DNA of 64,000 bases, from NCBI RefSeq assembly GCF_001969265.1, contig NZ_CP019304.1:3844001-3908000 (forward strand), in the 5' to 3' direction. Every line of letters begins with the position of its first letter. Within the stretch, counting starts at the first letter, position 1. Position numbers and translations under genes: made by a program. The notes beneath the pieces were generated by a model. It ran no database searches. It worked only from the letters and a program-made list of their open reading frames with translations, and was not told where the DNA came from. Source of the stretch: Arthrobacter sp. QXT-31. Lineage in GTDB: Bacteria > Actinomycetota > Actinomycetes > Actinomycetales > Micrococcaceae. Positions 55,466 to 63,402 of the stretch are shown here, piece by piece.

Positions 55466-56695
55466 GTGCCTGTTTACCTGGACCATGCCGCCACCACGCC
55501 CATCGCCGCGGAAGCCCTGGCTGCACTGACACGCGAGCTGTCCCGGACCGGAAACCCCTCGTCCCTTCACGGTGCCGGACGCCGGGCGAGGCGCTCCGTG
55601 GAGGATGCACGGGAAACCCTTGCCGCCGCAGCGGGCGCCCATCCCTCGGAGGTCATCTTCACTTCGGGCGGCACTGAAGCGGACAATCTGGCCGTCAAGG
55701 GCATGTACTGGTCCCGGCAGGCGGAAGACCCGCGCCGGCGGCGGATCCTGTGCTCCGCCGTCGAGCACCACGCGGTGCTGGACACGGTGGAGTGGCTGGA
55801 ACGCCACGAGGGGGCGGAAGTTTCTTGGCTGCCGGTCGATCATGACGGCGTGCTGGATCTCGGCGCACTGCAGGCGGAACTGGCTCGCGATCCCGAGTCC
55901 ATTGCCCTCGTGACGGTCATGTGGGCCAACAACGAGGTGGGGAGCATCCAGCCCGTCCACCGGATTGTGGAGCTAGCGCACGCCGCCGGCGTGCCGGTGC
56001 ATTCCGACGCGGTGCAGGCGTTTGGCTCCGTCGCCGTGGATTTCCGGGCCTCCGGGCTGGATGCCATGTCCATCTCGGGCCACAAGATCGGAGGGCCTGT
56101 CGGCGTTGGCGCACTCATTCTGGGGCGGTCGGTAAAGCTCACGCCGGTGCAGCATGGCGGCGGCCAGGAACGTGACGTCCGTTCGGGGACGCTCGACACG
56201 GCATCCATAGCGGCCTTCGCTGCCGCAGCTGAATCCGCCGCCAGGAACCTTGCGAGCGAGGCTGGGCGGATTTCAGCGCTGCGCGACCGGCTCATCGCGG
56301 GGGTCCGGAACGCAGTTCCGGCGGCGGTGCTGCGCGGGCCGGAAGGGGAGGGGCGGTTGCCCGGCAACGCCCACTTCACGTTCCCCGGGTGCGAGGGCGA
56401 CTCCCTGCTTTTCCTCCTCGACCTCGCGGGCGTCGAGTCGTCAACCGGCTCGGCCTGCACGGCAGGCGTTCCCCGCCCGTCGCACGTCCTCCTTGCCATG
56501 GGCCTGGACGAGGAGACGGCCCGTGGTGCGCAGCGCTTTACCCTGGGACACCCGTCGACGGAGGCGGACGTGGACGCACTCCTCGCGGCCTTGCCCGGCG
56601 CTTATGCCCGGGCGCGGCAAGCGGGGATGGCCGGGCACGAATCCTCCATCCAGACGGCCGCCACGGTTGCCCGCCAGGGGTCTGGCATTAGCTGA
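55466..56695 (+). CDS. iscS: Cysteine desulfurase (IscS/NifS type)
   Basis: PLP enzyme that removes sulfur from Cys as an enzyme persulfide for Fe-S clusters and tRNA thiolation. It starts VYLDHAATTPIAAEAL, has FTSGGTEADNLAVKG, the PLP Lys in ISGHKIGGPVGVGAL and the persulfide Cys in SSTGSACTAGVPRPS, the NifS/IscS-type loop. At 409 residues it is normal. GTG start. It follows the SufR-like regulator and, beyond one opposing gene, precedes mnmA, which needs its sulfur. No iscU or sufU gene is adjacent. Confidence 0.93.
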   Translation: MPVYLDHAATTPIAAEALAALTRELSRTGNPSSLHGAGRRARRSVEDARETLAAAAGAHPSEVIFTSGGTEADNLAVKGMYWSRQAEDPRRRRILCSAVEHHAVLDTVEWLERHEGAEVSWLPVDHDGVLDLGALQAELARDPESIALVTVMWANNEVGSIQPVHRIVELAHAAGVPVHSDAVQAFGSVAVDFRASGLDAMSISGHKIGGPVGVGALILGRSVKLTPVQHGGGQERDVRSGTLDTASIAAFAAAAESAARNLASEAGRISALRDRLIAGVRNAVPAAVLRGPEGEGRLPGNAHFTFPGCEGDSLLFLLDLAGVESSTGSACTAGVPRPSHVLLAMGLDEETARGAQRFTLGHPSTEADVDALLAALPGAYARARQAGMAGHESSIQTAATVARQGSGIS

Positions 56696-56750
56696 CCTCC
56701 GGCATCAGTTGGCCTGCAGTATCAGCTGGCCTCCGCCACCAGCTTGTCGA
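56684..56750. repeat. 17-base tandem repeat over the iscS and oxidoreductase 3' ends
   Basis: Units of 17 bases at 56684, 56701 and 56718 (GGCATTAGCTGACCTCC and two variants), with a diverged fourth from 56735. The first contains the iscS TGA. The third and fourth encode, on the other strand, the last codons of the FAD oxidoreductase. Confidence 0.65.
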
Positions 56751-57978
56751 GGGGCACGGTCCCGTCAGCGAGCTTCTCGGCAGGCACCTCCCTCCGGGTG
56801 GAAATGAGCGCCTTGATGGTCTTCTGGGCACTTGGCTTGACGGCCCGCGGCCAGTTCACGCTCATGCCGGCCACCACCCGCCCGGCCTGCTGCCAGAAAG
56901 CCACGAACTCCTTGCCCTCCAGCGAGCCGCGGACGACCGGAACCGCCTTTGCCGCCAGGGAGGGGAAGCCCGAGTACTCCATGCTGACGTCGAACTGGTC
57001 CGTATAAAAGTAGGGAACCATGTCCAGGGCGGCATCGTGGCCGAGCATCGCCTTGGCCGCAACCTTGCCGCCGTTGAGTGCATTGTGCCAGTGCTCGCTC
57101 CGGTGGTGCTCGCCCGTGAACGGATGCAGGGCATTGGCGGCGTCGCCGGCGGCGAAAATATCCGGGGCGCTGGTGCGCAGCGAGGCGTCCGTGAGGATAC
57201 CGTTGCGGACCTCCAGGCCGGCCGCGGTGGCAAGCGCCGTTTCCGGAACCACTCCCACGGCGATGACCACAATATCCGCCGGAAGGTGCTCGCCGGCGTC
57301 GGTCACCACACCCGTCACCTTCCCGTTTTCCCCGGTGATCTCCTTGGCGGCGGCGGGAAGCCGGAACCGGACCCCGTTGTCCTCGTGCAGTGTGCGGAAG
57401 AAACTGCCAAGCTCCGGGCCGATGGCCGCAGCGAGCGGAATGTCCTCAAGCCCGAGCAGTGTGACCTGGTTGCCGTAGGTGCTTGCCGCCGCGGCCAGCT
57501 CCATGCCGATCCAGCCGGAGCCGATGAGTACAACCTGCCGGCCACCGGAAGCCAGCTGCTGCCGCAGCCGGCGGCTGTCATCAAGGGTGCGGAAACTGGT
57601 GACGCCGTCCAGCCCCATCCCGTCGATGGGAAGCGTCCGGGGCGTTGCCCCCGGTGCCAGCAGCAGCGCCCCGTAGTCCTGGACCGTGCCGTCAGCGAAG
57701 CGGACAGTGTGGGCTGCCGGATCAATCGACGCCACGGGGGTGCTGAGCCGGAGGGTGACGTTGTTCTCCGCATACCAGGCCTCAGGCGCCACCTCCACGG
57801 CGTCCTCGCCGGCTTTGCCGAGCAGGTATTCCTTGGACAGTGGCGGCCGGAGATAGGGAGGGTGCGGCTCTCTTCCAGCGATGGTGATGCTCCCGGCGTA
57901 CCCTTCGGCGCGAAGGGTGCGGGCCGCCGTCGCGCCGGCCAGCCCGGCACCGGCAATGAGGATGTTTTCAGGGGTCAT
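56722..57978 (-). CDS. FAD-dependent pyridine nucleotide-disulfide oxidoreductase (ferredoxin-reductase type)
   Basis: A 418-residue flavoprotein of the class that includes Rieske-type ferredoxin reductases. The FAD loop is ILIAGAGLAGATAARTLRAEG, with YLRPPLSKEYLLG typical of that class. The NAD loop is VVLIGSGWIGMELAAAA, and the second FAD motif is DIFAAGDAANALHPF. It has no redox-active CxxC, so a ferredoxin or rubredoxin partner is likely. I prefer ATG 57978; ATG 58017 adds 13 residues and would abut the operator directly. An operator like those at the SufR-like gene lies at 58018-58046. No ferredoxin gene is adjacent. Confidence 0.88.
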   Translation of the reverse strand: MTPENILIAGAGLAGATAARTLRAEGYAGSITIAGREPHPPYLRPPLSKEYLLGKAGEDAVEVAPEAWYAENNVTLRLSTPVASIDPAAHTVRFADGTVQDYGALLLAPGATPRTLPIDGMGLDGVTSFRTLDDSRRLRQQLASGGRQVVLIGSGWIGMELAAAASTYGNQVTLLGLEDIPLAAAIGPELGSFFRTLHEDNGVRFRLPAAAKEITGENGKVTGVVTDAGEHLPADIVVIAVGVVPETALATAAGLEVRNGILTDASLRTSAPDIFAAGDAANALHPFTGEHHRSEHWHNALNGGKVAAKAMLGHDAALDMVPYFYTDQFDVSMEYSGFPSLAAKAVPVVRGSLEGKEFVAFWQQAGRVVAGMSVNWPRAVKPSAQKTIKALISTRREVPAEKLADGTVPLDKLVAEAS

Positions 57979-58017
57979 GGCGTTACTCGATTCGCCCGGC
58001 AGGCCTGCGGCCCGCAT

Positions 58018-58046
58018 TTCTAAAAACGGTACTCTTGACGTTAGAA
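58018..58046. promoter_or_regulatory. Operator copy 3: TTCTAAAA-N13-CGTTAGAA
   Basis: Same 8-13-8 layout as copies 1 and 2, spacer ACGGTACTCTTGA with the shared CTTGA end. It lies immediately upstream of the FAD oxidoreductase and in the spacer before mnmA. Confidence 0.7.
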
Positions 58047-58096
58047 GCGCGGGCAGGAGCCGTCAAGGGAATTTAGGCCGTGATTCGGGCGGGCAG

Positions 58097-58102
58097 TAGA
58101 AT
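58097..58102 (+). promoter_or_regulatory. -10 element of the mnmA promoter
   Basis: TAGAAT, 32 bases before the mnmA ATG. The -35 position (58074-58079, TAGGCC) is poor. Readthrough from elsewhere is blocked by the opposite orientation of the preceding gene, so a promoter must be near here. Confidence 0.4.
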
Positions 58103-58134
58103 AGTTCGGCAACCCTTGTCAACAGAAAGCCATA

Positions 58135-59274
58135 ATGCGAGTTCTAGCAGCCATGAGCGGCGGGGTTGACTCCGCCGTTGCAGCCGCCCGCGCCGTCGAG
58201 GCGGGGCACGACGTCGTCGGCGTTCACCTTGCGCTGTCCAGGATGCCCGGCACCCTGCGCACCGGCAGCAGGGGCTGCTGCACCATCGAAGATTCGCGCG
58301 ATGCCTGGCGGGCCTGCGACGTCCTGGGGATTCCCTACTACGTGTGGGACTTCTCCGAGCGGTTCAAGGAGGACGTGGTCCAGGACTTCATCGACGAGTA
58401 CGCTGCAGGCCGCACCCCCAACCCCTGCATGCGCTGCAACGAGCGAATCAAGTTTGCGGCGCTCCTCGAAAAGGCCATCGCCCTCGGTTTCGATGCCGTA
58501 TGCACCGGCCACTACGCCAAGGTCATCGAGGACGCGGACGGAAACCGCGAACTGCACCGCGCCGCCGACTGGGCCAAGGACCAGAGCTACGTCCTGGGCG
58601 TGCTCACCCATGAACAGCTGAAGCATTCCATGTTCCCGCTCGCGGACACCCCGTCCAAGGCCGAGGTACGCGCGGAAGCCGAACGGCGCGGGCTGTCCGT
58701 GGCCAACAAGCCGGACAGCCACGACATCTGCTTCATCCCCGACGGCGACACCGCCGGCTGGCTGGCGGAAAAGATCGACATGGCCACAGGCGACATCGTG
58801 GATGAGACCGGCACCAAGGTAGGCGAACACGGCGGAGCCAACGCATTCACCGTCGGCCAGCGGCGCGGACTGAAGCTCGGCCGGCCGGCAGCGGACGGCA
58901 AGCCGCGGTTCGTGCTGGAGATCCGGCCGAAGGAAAACAAGGTGGTGGTGGGGCCCGAAGCCCTGCTGGCCATCGATGAAATCCGCGGCATCAAGGTTTC
59001 CTGGGCCGGCCTGCCCATTGACGAGGTGGGCTCCGGTGCCGACTTTGACTGCCACGCGCAGGTCCGCGCGCACGGCGACCCCGTGCCCGCCACTGCCCGC
59101 ATCGAACGGGTTGCTGATGACGCCGGGATCGAGCGGGACAGCCTCGTGGTGACTTTGAAGGATCCGCTGCGCGGCGTCGCACCCGGACAGACCGTGGTGC
59201 TCTACCAGGGAAGCAGGGTCCTTGGGCAGGCGACCATCGATGCTGCGCGGTCCCTGCAGCGGGCGGAACTTTGA
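58135..59274 (+). CDS. mnmA: tRNA-specific 2-thiouridylase MnmA
   Basis: Thiolates U34 of tRNA-Lys, -Glu and -Gln using sulfur from a cysteine desulfurase. The ATP PP-loop is [16 protein letters not shown]. The catalytic Cys pair is [12 protein letters not shown] (first Cys) and HDICFIPDG (second Cys). [13 protein letters not shown] is the tRNA-binding motif. The C-terminal beta domain is present, with [21 protein letters not shown]. 379 residues. The starting ATG follows GAAAGCC. It pairs functionally with the IscS-type gene upstream. Confidence 0.96.
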   Translation: MRVLAAMSGGVDSAVAAARAVEAGHDVVGVHLALSRMPGTLRTGSRGCCTIEDSRDAWRACDVLGIPYYVWDFSERFKEDVVQDFIDEYAAGRTPNPCMRCNERIKFAALLEKAIALGFDAVCTGHYAKVIEDADGNRELHRAADWAKDQSYVLGVLTHEQLKHSMFPLADTPSKAEVRAEAERRGLSVANKPDSHDICFIPDGDTAGWLAEKIDMATGDIVDETGTKVGEHGGANAFTVGQRRGLKLGRPAADGKPRFVLEIRPKENKVVVGPEALLAIDEIRGIKVSWAGLPIDEVGSGADFDCHAQVRAHGDPVPATARIERVADDAGIERDSLVVTLKDPLRGVAPGQTVVLYQGSRVLGQATIDAARSLQRAEL

Positions 59275-59301
59275 TTCGACTCCGGTTCTCGGAGGGGTGA
59301 G

Positions 59302-59335
59302 ACGGCCGGCGGACTTGTTCCGCCGGCCGTTTTTC
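59302..59335 (+). terminator. rho-independent terminator after mnmA
   Basis: ACGGCCGGCGGA-CTTGT-TCCGCCGGCCGT forms a perfect 12-bp stem followed by TTTTTC. It separates mnmA from the peptide-transport operon. Confidence 0.9.
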
Positions 59336-59355
59336 TTGCCTTTTTCGAGGTTTCC

Positions 59356-59367
59356 GACCGTTCGGTC
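59356..59367. promoter_or_regulatory. GACCG-TT-CGGTC dyad upstream of the ABC operon
   Basis: A 5-2-5 inverted repeat typical in form of TetR-family operators, inside TTTCCGACCGTTCGGTCAGC. A possible -10, GATAAATT, lies 20 bases further on (59386-59393). The rest of the 59336-59526 spacer has no gene. The regulator is not identified. Confidence 0.4.
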
Positions 59368-59526
59368 AGCAGTGCGCAAGCCCTTCTGATAAATTTTGTG
59401 TCTCAACTCACACGATGCAATGTTTCACTGGGCAACCTTCTGGTTGAATCAGAGGCATCAGCGGGCTGCCCGCACACGAGTCAGATCGGGCACCCCGCGC
59501 GTACTCACCGAACAGAAAGTTCATAG

Positions 59527-61158
59527 ATGGCACAGAATAAGAGGGCCTTGCGGAGCGCTATCGCGCTGGCAGGCGTTTCCGCTTTCGCACTCACAGCCTG
59601 CACCGGTCCGTCCGGAGGCGGTACTTCCACCGGGGACGCCGGCGGAGGCACCATCACCTACGGGACCACGGACAAGGTTGTCACCCTGGACCCCGCCGGT
59701 TCCTACGACGCCGGCTCATTCATGGTGATGAACCAGGTCTATCCGTTCCTTCTGAACTCCAAGCCCGGCAGCGCCGATGCTGTTCCGGACATTGCGGAGT
59801 CCGCGTCCTTTACCAGCCCCACTGAGTACACAGTGAAGCTCAAGCCGGGACTCAAGTTCGCCAACGGCCACGCGCTGACCTCCTCCGACGTCAAGTTCTC
59901 GATCGACCGTGTGGTCAAGATCGCCGATCCCAACGGTCCGGCCGCCCTGCTGTCGAACCTGAAGTCCGTGGAGGCCAGGGATGACTCAACCGTGGTCTTC
60001 ACCCTCAAGGCCGGCAATGACCAGGTCTTCCCCGGCGTTCTGGCCGCCAACTCCGGGCCGGTTGTCGACGAAGAGGTCTTCCCGGCGGACAAGGTGCTGA
60101 GCGACGACGAGATCGTCAAGGGCAAGCCGTTCGCCGGTCCGTACACAATTGAGAGCTACAAGAAGAATGAGCTCGTCAGCCTCAAGGCCAACCCGGATTA
60201 CCAGGGGCTCCTGGGCAAGCCGGCCAACGACGGCGCCAACATCAAGTACTACGCAGACTCCAACAACCTGAAGCTGGACGTCCAGCAGGGCAACATCGAC
60301 GTCGCCGGCCGTAGCCTGACGGCCACGGACGCAGCCGACCTGGAAAAGGACTCGAAGGTCAAGGTGCACAAGGGTCCCGGCGGCGAACTCCGTTACATCG
60401 TCTTCAACTTCGACACCATGCCGTTCGGAGCCAAGACCGCCGACGCCGATGCCAAGAAGGCGCTCGCCGTCCGCCAGGCCATCGCAAACATCGTGGACCG
60501 TGAGGCGATCGCCAACCAGGTCTACAAGGGCACCTACCTGCCCGCTTACTCCGTGGTTCCGGACGGCTTCAACGGCGCCATCCAGCCGCTCAAGGAGATG
60601 TACGGCGACGGCAACGGCAAGCCCAGCCTGGACAAGGCAAAGAAGGCTTTGGCCGACGCCGGCGTCACCGGCACCGTCAACATCAAGCTGCAGTACAACC
60701 CCGACCACTACGGCAAGTCCTCGGGTGACGAGTACGCCATGGTCAAGGAACAGCTGGAGAAGTCGGGCCTGTTCAAGGTGGACCTCCAGTCCACCGAATG
60801 GGTGACCTACTCGAAGGCCCGGACGGCCGATGCCTACCCGGTCTACCAGCTCGGCTGGTTCCCGGACTACTCCGACGCCGACAACTATCTCACGCCGTTC
60901 TTCATCCCCGGCAACTTCCTGAAGAACCACTACGAGAACCCCGCCGTCACAGAGCTGGTGAACAAGCAGCTCACCACGGTGGACAAGGCAGAACGCGAGA
61001 AGCTGCTGGGTGAGGCCCAGACCGCGGTCGCCAAGGACCTCTCCACCCTGCCGCTGCTGCAGGGCGCGCAGCTCATGGTTGCCGGGGCAGAGGTAAAGGG
61101 CGTGGAGCAGACCCTCGACGCTTCGTTCAAGACCCGCCTCGGAGTGATCTCGAAGTAG
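59527..61158 (+). CDS. ABC transporter substrate-binding lipoprotein (SBP family 5)
   Basis: Peptide/opine-class solute receptor. The lipobox FALTAC places the lipid Cys at 25, followed by a Gly/Ser/Thr linker. The mature domain has YGTTDKVVTLDPAGSYDAGSF near the start, LKPGLKFANGHALTSSDVKFS (the family signature) and the C-terminal EREKLLGEAQTAVAKDLSTLPL. At 543 residues it fits. The exact substrate (di- or oligopeptide, opine or nickel-like) cannot be read. It heads an operon with two permeases and an ATPase. Confidence 0.92.
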   Translation: MAQNKRALRSAIALAGVSAFALTACTGPSGGGTSTGDAGGGTITYGTTDKVVTLDPAGSYDAGSFMVMNQVYPFLLNSKPGSADAVPDIAESASFTSPTEYTVKLKPGLKFANGHALTSSDVKFSIDRVVKIADPNGPAALLSNLKSVEARDDSTVVFTLKAGNDQVFPGVLAANSGPVVDEEVFPADKVLSDDEIVKGKPFAGPYTIESYKKNELVSLKANPDYQGLLGKPANDGANIKYYADSNNLKLDVQQGNIDVAGRSLTATDAADLEKDSKVKVHKGPGGELRYIVFNFDTMPFGAKTADADAKKALAVRQAIANIVDREAIANQVYKGTYLPAYSVVPDGFNGAIQPLKEMYGDGNGKPSLDKAKKALADAGVTGTVNIKLQYNPDHYGKSSGDEYAMVKEQLEKSGLFKVDLQSTEWVTYSKARTADAYPVYQLGWFPDYSDADNYLTPFFIPGNFLKNHYENPAVTELVNKQLTTVDKAEREKLLGEAQTAVAKDLSTLPLLQGAQLMVAGAEVKGVEQTLDASFKTRLGVISK

Positions 61159-61190
61159 GCTCCACCCCATCCGGTCCTGACCAGCCACGG

Positions 61191-61219
61191 AGGCGGGACG
61201 CCTTCCCGGCGTCCCGCCT
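61191..61219 (+). terminator. intra-operon hairpin after the substrate-binding gene
   Basis: AGGCGGGACGCC-TTCCC-GGCGTCCCGCCT, a perfect 12-bp stem with a 5-base loop. It lies 32 bases after the stop and 68 before the permease gene. Such hairpins in SBP operons stabilise the receptor mRNA and lower downstream expression. Confidence 0.65.
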
Positions 61220-61286
61220 TCCTGCTGGCCAGTGAACAGCCGATTCCAGGTCCCCGCGGGATCCGGAAACACAGAATCAGGCAGCA

Positions 61287-62378
61287 ATGACAACTCTCAT
61301 CGAGGCGCCGCCAAGCGACGCCGACGGCCTCTTGCCGACCAAGAAAAAGAAGTCCGGCGGGGGACTGGGCCAATACCTCCTGATCAGGTTCCTCCTGATC
61401 TTTCCGACGATCTTCATCCTGGTGACCATGGTGTTCTTCCTCATGAGGATCACCGGCGATCCCATCACGGCCGCGCTGGGCGGCCGGCTGCCCCCGGACC
61501 AGCTGCAGGAACGGATCCATGCGGCCGGCTATGACCGTCCGCTTCCCGTGCAGTACTTCGAATATCTGGGCCAGCTGGTCACCGGCAATTTCGGAACCAC
61601 GCTGTCCGACAACCGCAAAGTCACCGAGATGCTGGTGACTTACGGCTCAGCAACGCTGGAACTGACCATCAACGCGCTGATCGTCGCGCTGCTGGTGGGC
61701 ATTCCGTTCGGGATGATCGCCGCGCACCGGCGTGACCACCTCCCCGACGCCGTGCTCCGCGTCTTCGCCATCCTCTGCTACGCCACCCCCGTATTCTTTG
61801 CCGGGCTCCTGCTGAAGCTGACTTTCTCCGTCTGGCTTGGCTGGCTCCCCGTCGCCGGCAGGGCCAAAACCTCCACCGAACTGGCCCTCACAGGACTCCA
61901 GGCGCCTACCGGAATCTATTGGCTCGACGCGCTCAGAAGCGGCAACATGGCCGCCTTCGGCGACGTGATGGCCCATGCCGTCCTGCCCGCCGTCGCCCTG
62001 GGGCTGCTGACCGCCGGCATCTTCCTCCGGCTCGTGCGCACCAACGTCATCGGCACCCTGGGCCGCGACTACATCGAGGCGGGGCGCTCGCGGGGTGTCA
62101 GTGAATTCCGGCTGGTCACCAAACACGCCTACAAGCCGGCCCTGATCCCCATCATCACCGTCATGGGCCTGCAGATCGCCGTGCTGCTCGGCGGCGCCGT
62201 GCTCACCGAGACCACCTTCGAGTGGAAAGGGCTGGGCTTCCAGCTGGCCAGCTACCTGACGGCCCGTGACTTTGTGGCGGTCCAGGGCATCGTGGTGCTC
62301 CTGGCCGTGATTGTCGCCGTCACCAACTTCATCGTGGACATCGTGGCCGCGCTGATCGATCCCCGCGTGAGGTACTGA
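61287..62378 (+). CDS. ABC transporter permease, DppB type
   Basis: A 363-residue inner-membrane permease with about six helices, starting YLLIRFLLIFPTIFILVTMV. It has GDPITAALGGRLPPDQLQER (typical of DppB/OppB) and the ATPase-coupling region YIEAGRSRGVSEFRLVTKHAY. The next permease starts one base after its stop. Partner of the SBP upstream. Confidence 0.94.
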   Translation: MTTLIEAPPSDADGLLPTKKKKSGGGLGQYLLIRFLLIFPTIFILVTMVFFLMRITGDPITAALGGRLPPDQLQERIHAAGYDRPLPVQYFEYLGQLVTGNFGTTLSDNRKVTEMLVTYGSATLELTINALIVALLVGIPFGMIAAHRRDHLPDAVLRVFAILCYATPVFFAGLLLKLTFSVWLGWLPVAGRAKTSTELALTGLQAPTGIYWLDALRSGNMAAFGDVMAHAVLPAVALGLLTAGIFLRLVRTNVIGTLGRDYIEAGRSRGVSEFRLVTKHAYKPALIPIITVMGLQIAVLLGGAVLTETTFEWKGLGFQLASYLTARDFVAVQGIVVLLAVIVAVTNFIVDIVAALIDPRVRY

Positions 62379-62379
62379 C

Positions 62380-63402
62380 ATGAGCACTGCAACTCCGGTG
62401 GAAGCCACCGTGGACCGCAGGGCCCCGCTGTTCAAGCGGCTGCCCGTGATCTCCCACTTCAATAAGAGCGTCGGACTCCAGCGGGGCATGCTCGTCGTGG
62501 GCCTCGTCCTGACCGGCACCTTCCTCCTGACCGCCATTTTCGCGCCGCTCCTTGCCCCCTACGGATACGCGCAGCTTTCCGACGCCGACGGCAGCTTCCC
62601 CACCCAGCAGCCGCCCGGCGGAAAGCACCTGCTGGGCACCACGGTGGGCGGCTACGATGTCCTGTCCCGGGTCATCTGGGGCTCCCAGACCGCCATCCTC
62701 GTGATCCTGGTGGCCGTGGTGCTGTCCATCTTCGCCGGCGTCATCCTCGGCCTGGTGAGCGGGTACCTCGGCGGCTGGCTCGACCGCGTGCTCGTTGTGG
62801 TTGCTGACGCCGTTTACGCCTTCCCGTCACTGCTGGTGGCCATCGTCATGGCCATCGTGATCAGCGGCGGCGAGTCCAGCCTTTTTGGCGGCGTGCTTGC
62901 CGCGGCGATCTCCATCACCGTGGTGTTCATTCCGCAGTACTTCAGGGTCATCAGGGCCGAGACCATCAGGCTGAAAGCGGAACCCTTCGTCGAATCGGCG
63001 AAGGTGGTGGGTGCCTCCAGCATCCGCATCATGGGCAGGCACATCTACCGGAACGCCACCCGCACCCTGCCCCTGATCTTCACCCTGAACGCGTCCGAGG
63101 CAATCCTCACCCTCGCGGGCCTGGGCTTCCTGGGATTCGGCATCGAGCCCTCGTCCGCCGCCGAATGGGGCTTCGACCTCAACAAGGCGCTGGCGGACAC
63201 CACGTCAGGCATCTGGTGGACCGGCGTGTTCCCGGGCCTCGCCATCGTCTGGACAGTCCTCGGCCTCACGCTGGTGGGGGAAAGCATCAACGACCTCAAT
63301 GACCCGCGCCTCCGCGGCCGGAAGCGTGCCGGCAAGAGGGGCGGACCGGCCTCAACCGCGGTGGCCGCGGCAGCCATTTCAGCAGATGGGAAAAGCTCAT
63401 GA
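62380..63402 (+). CDS. ABC transporter permease, DppC type
   Basis: A 340-residue permease. The DppC-type N-terminus has GMLVVGLVLTGTFLLTAIFAP, then HLLGTTVGGYDVLSRVIWGS (the GTDxxGRDxxSR-like motif) and the coupling segment VESAKVVGASSIRIMGRHIY. The C-terminus ends in an Arg/Lys-rich cytoplasmic tail. Its TGA overlaps the ATG of the ATPase gene. Confidence 0.94.
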   Translation: MSTATPVEATVDRRAPLFKRLPVISHFNKSVGLQRGMLVVGLVLTGTFLLTAIFAPLLAPYGYAQLSDADGSFPTQQPPGGKHLLGTTVGGYDVLSRVIWGSQTAILVILVAVVLSIFAGVILGLVSGYLGGWLDRVLVVVADAVYAFPSLLVAIVMAIVISGGESSLFGGVLAAAISITVVFIPQYFRVIRAETIRLKAEPFVESAKVVGASSIRIMGRHIYRNATRTLPLIFTLNASEAILTLAGLGFLGFGIEPSSAAEWGFDLNKALADTTSGIWWTGVFPGLAIVWTVLGLTLVGESINDLNDPRLRGRKRAGKRGGPASTAVAAAAISADGKSS

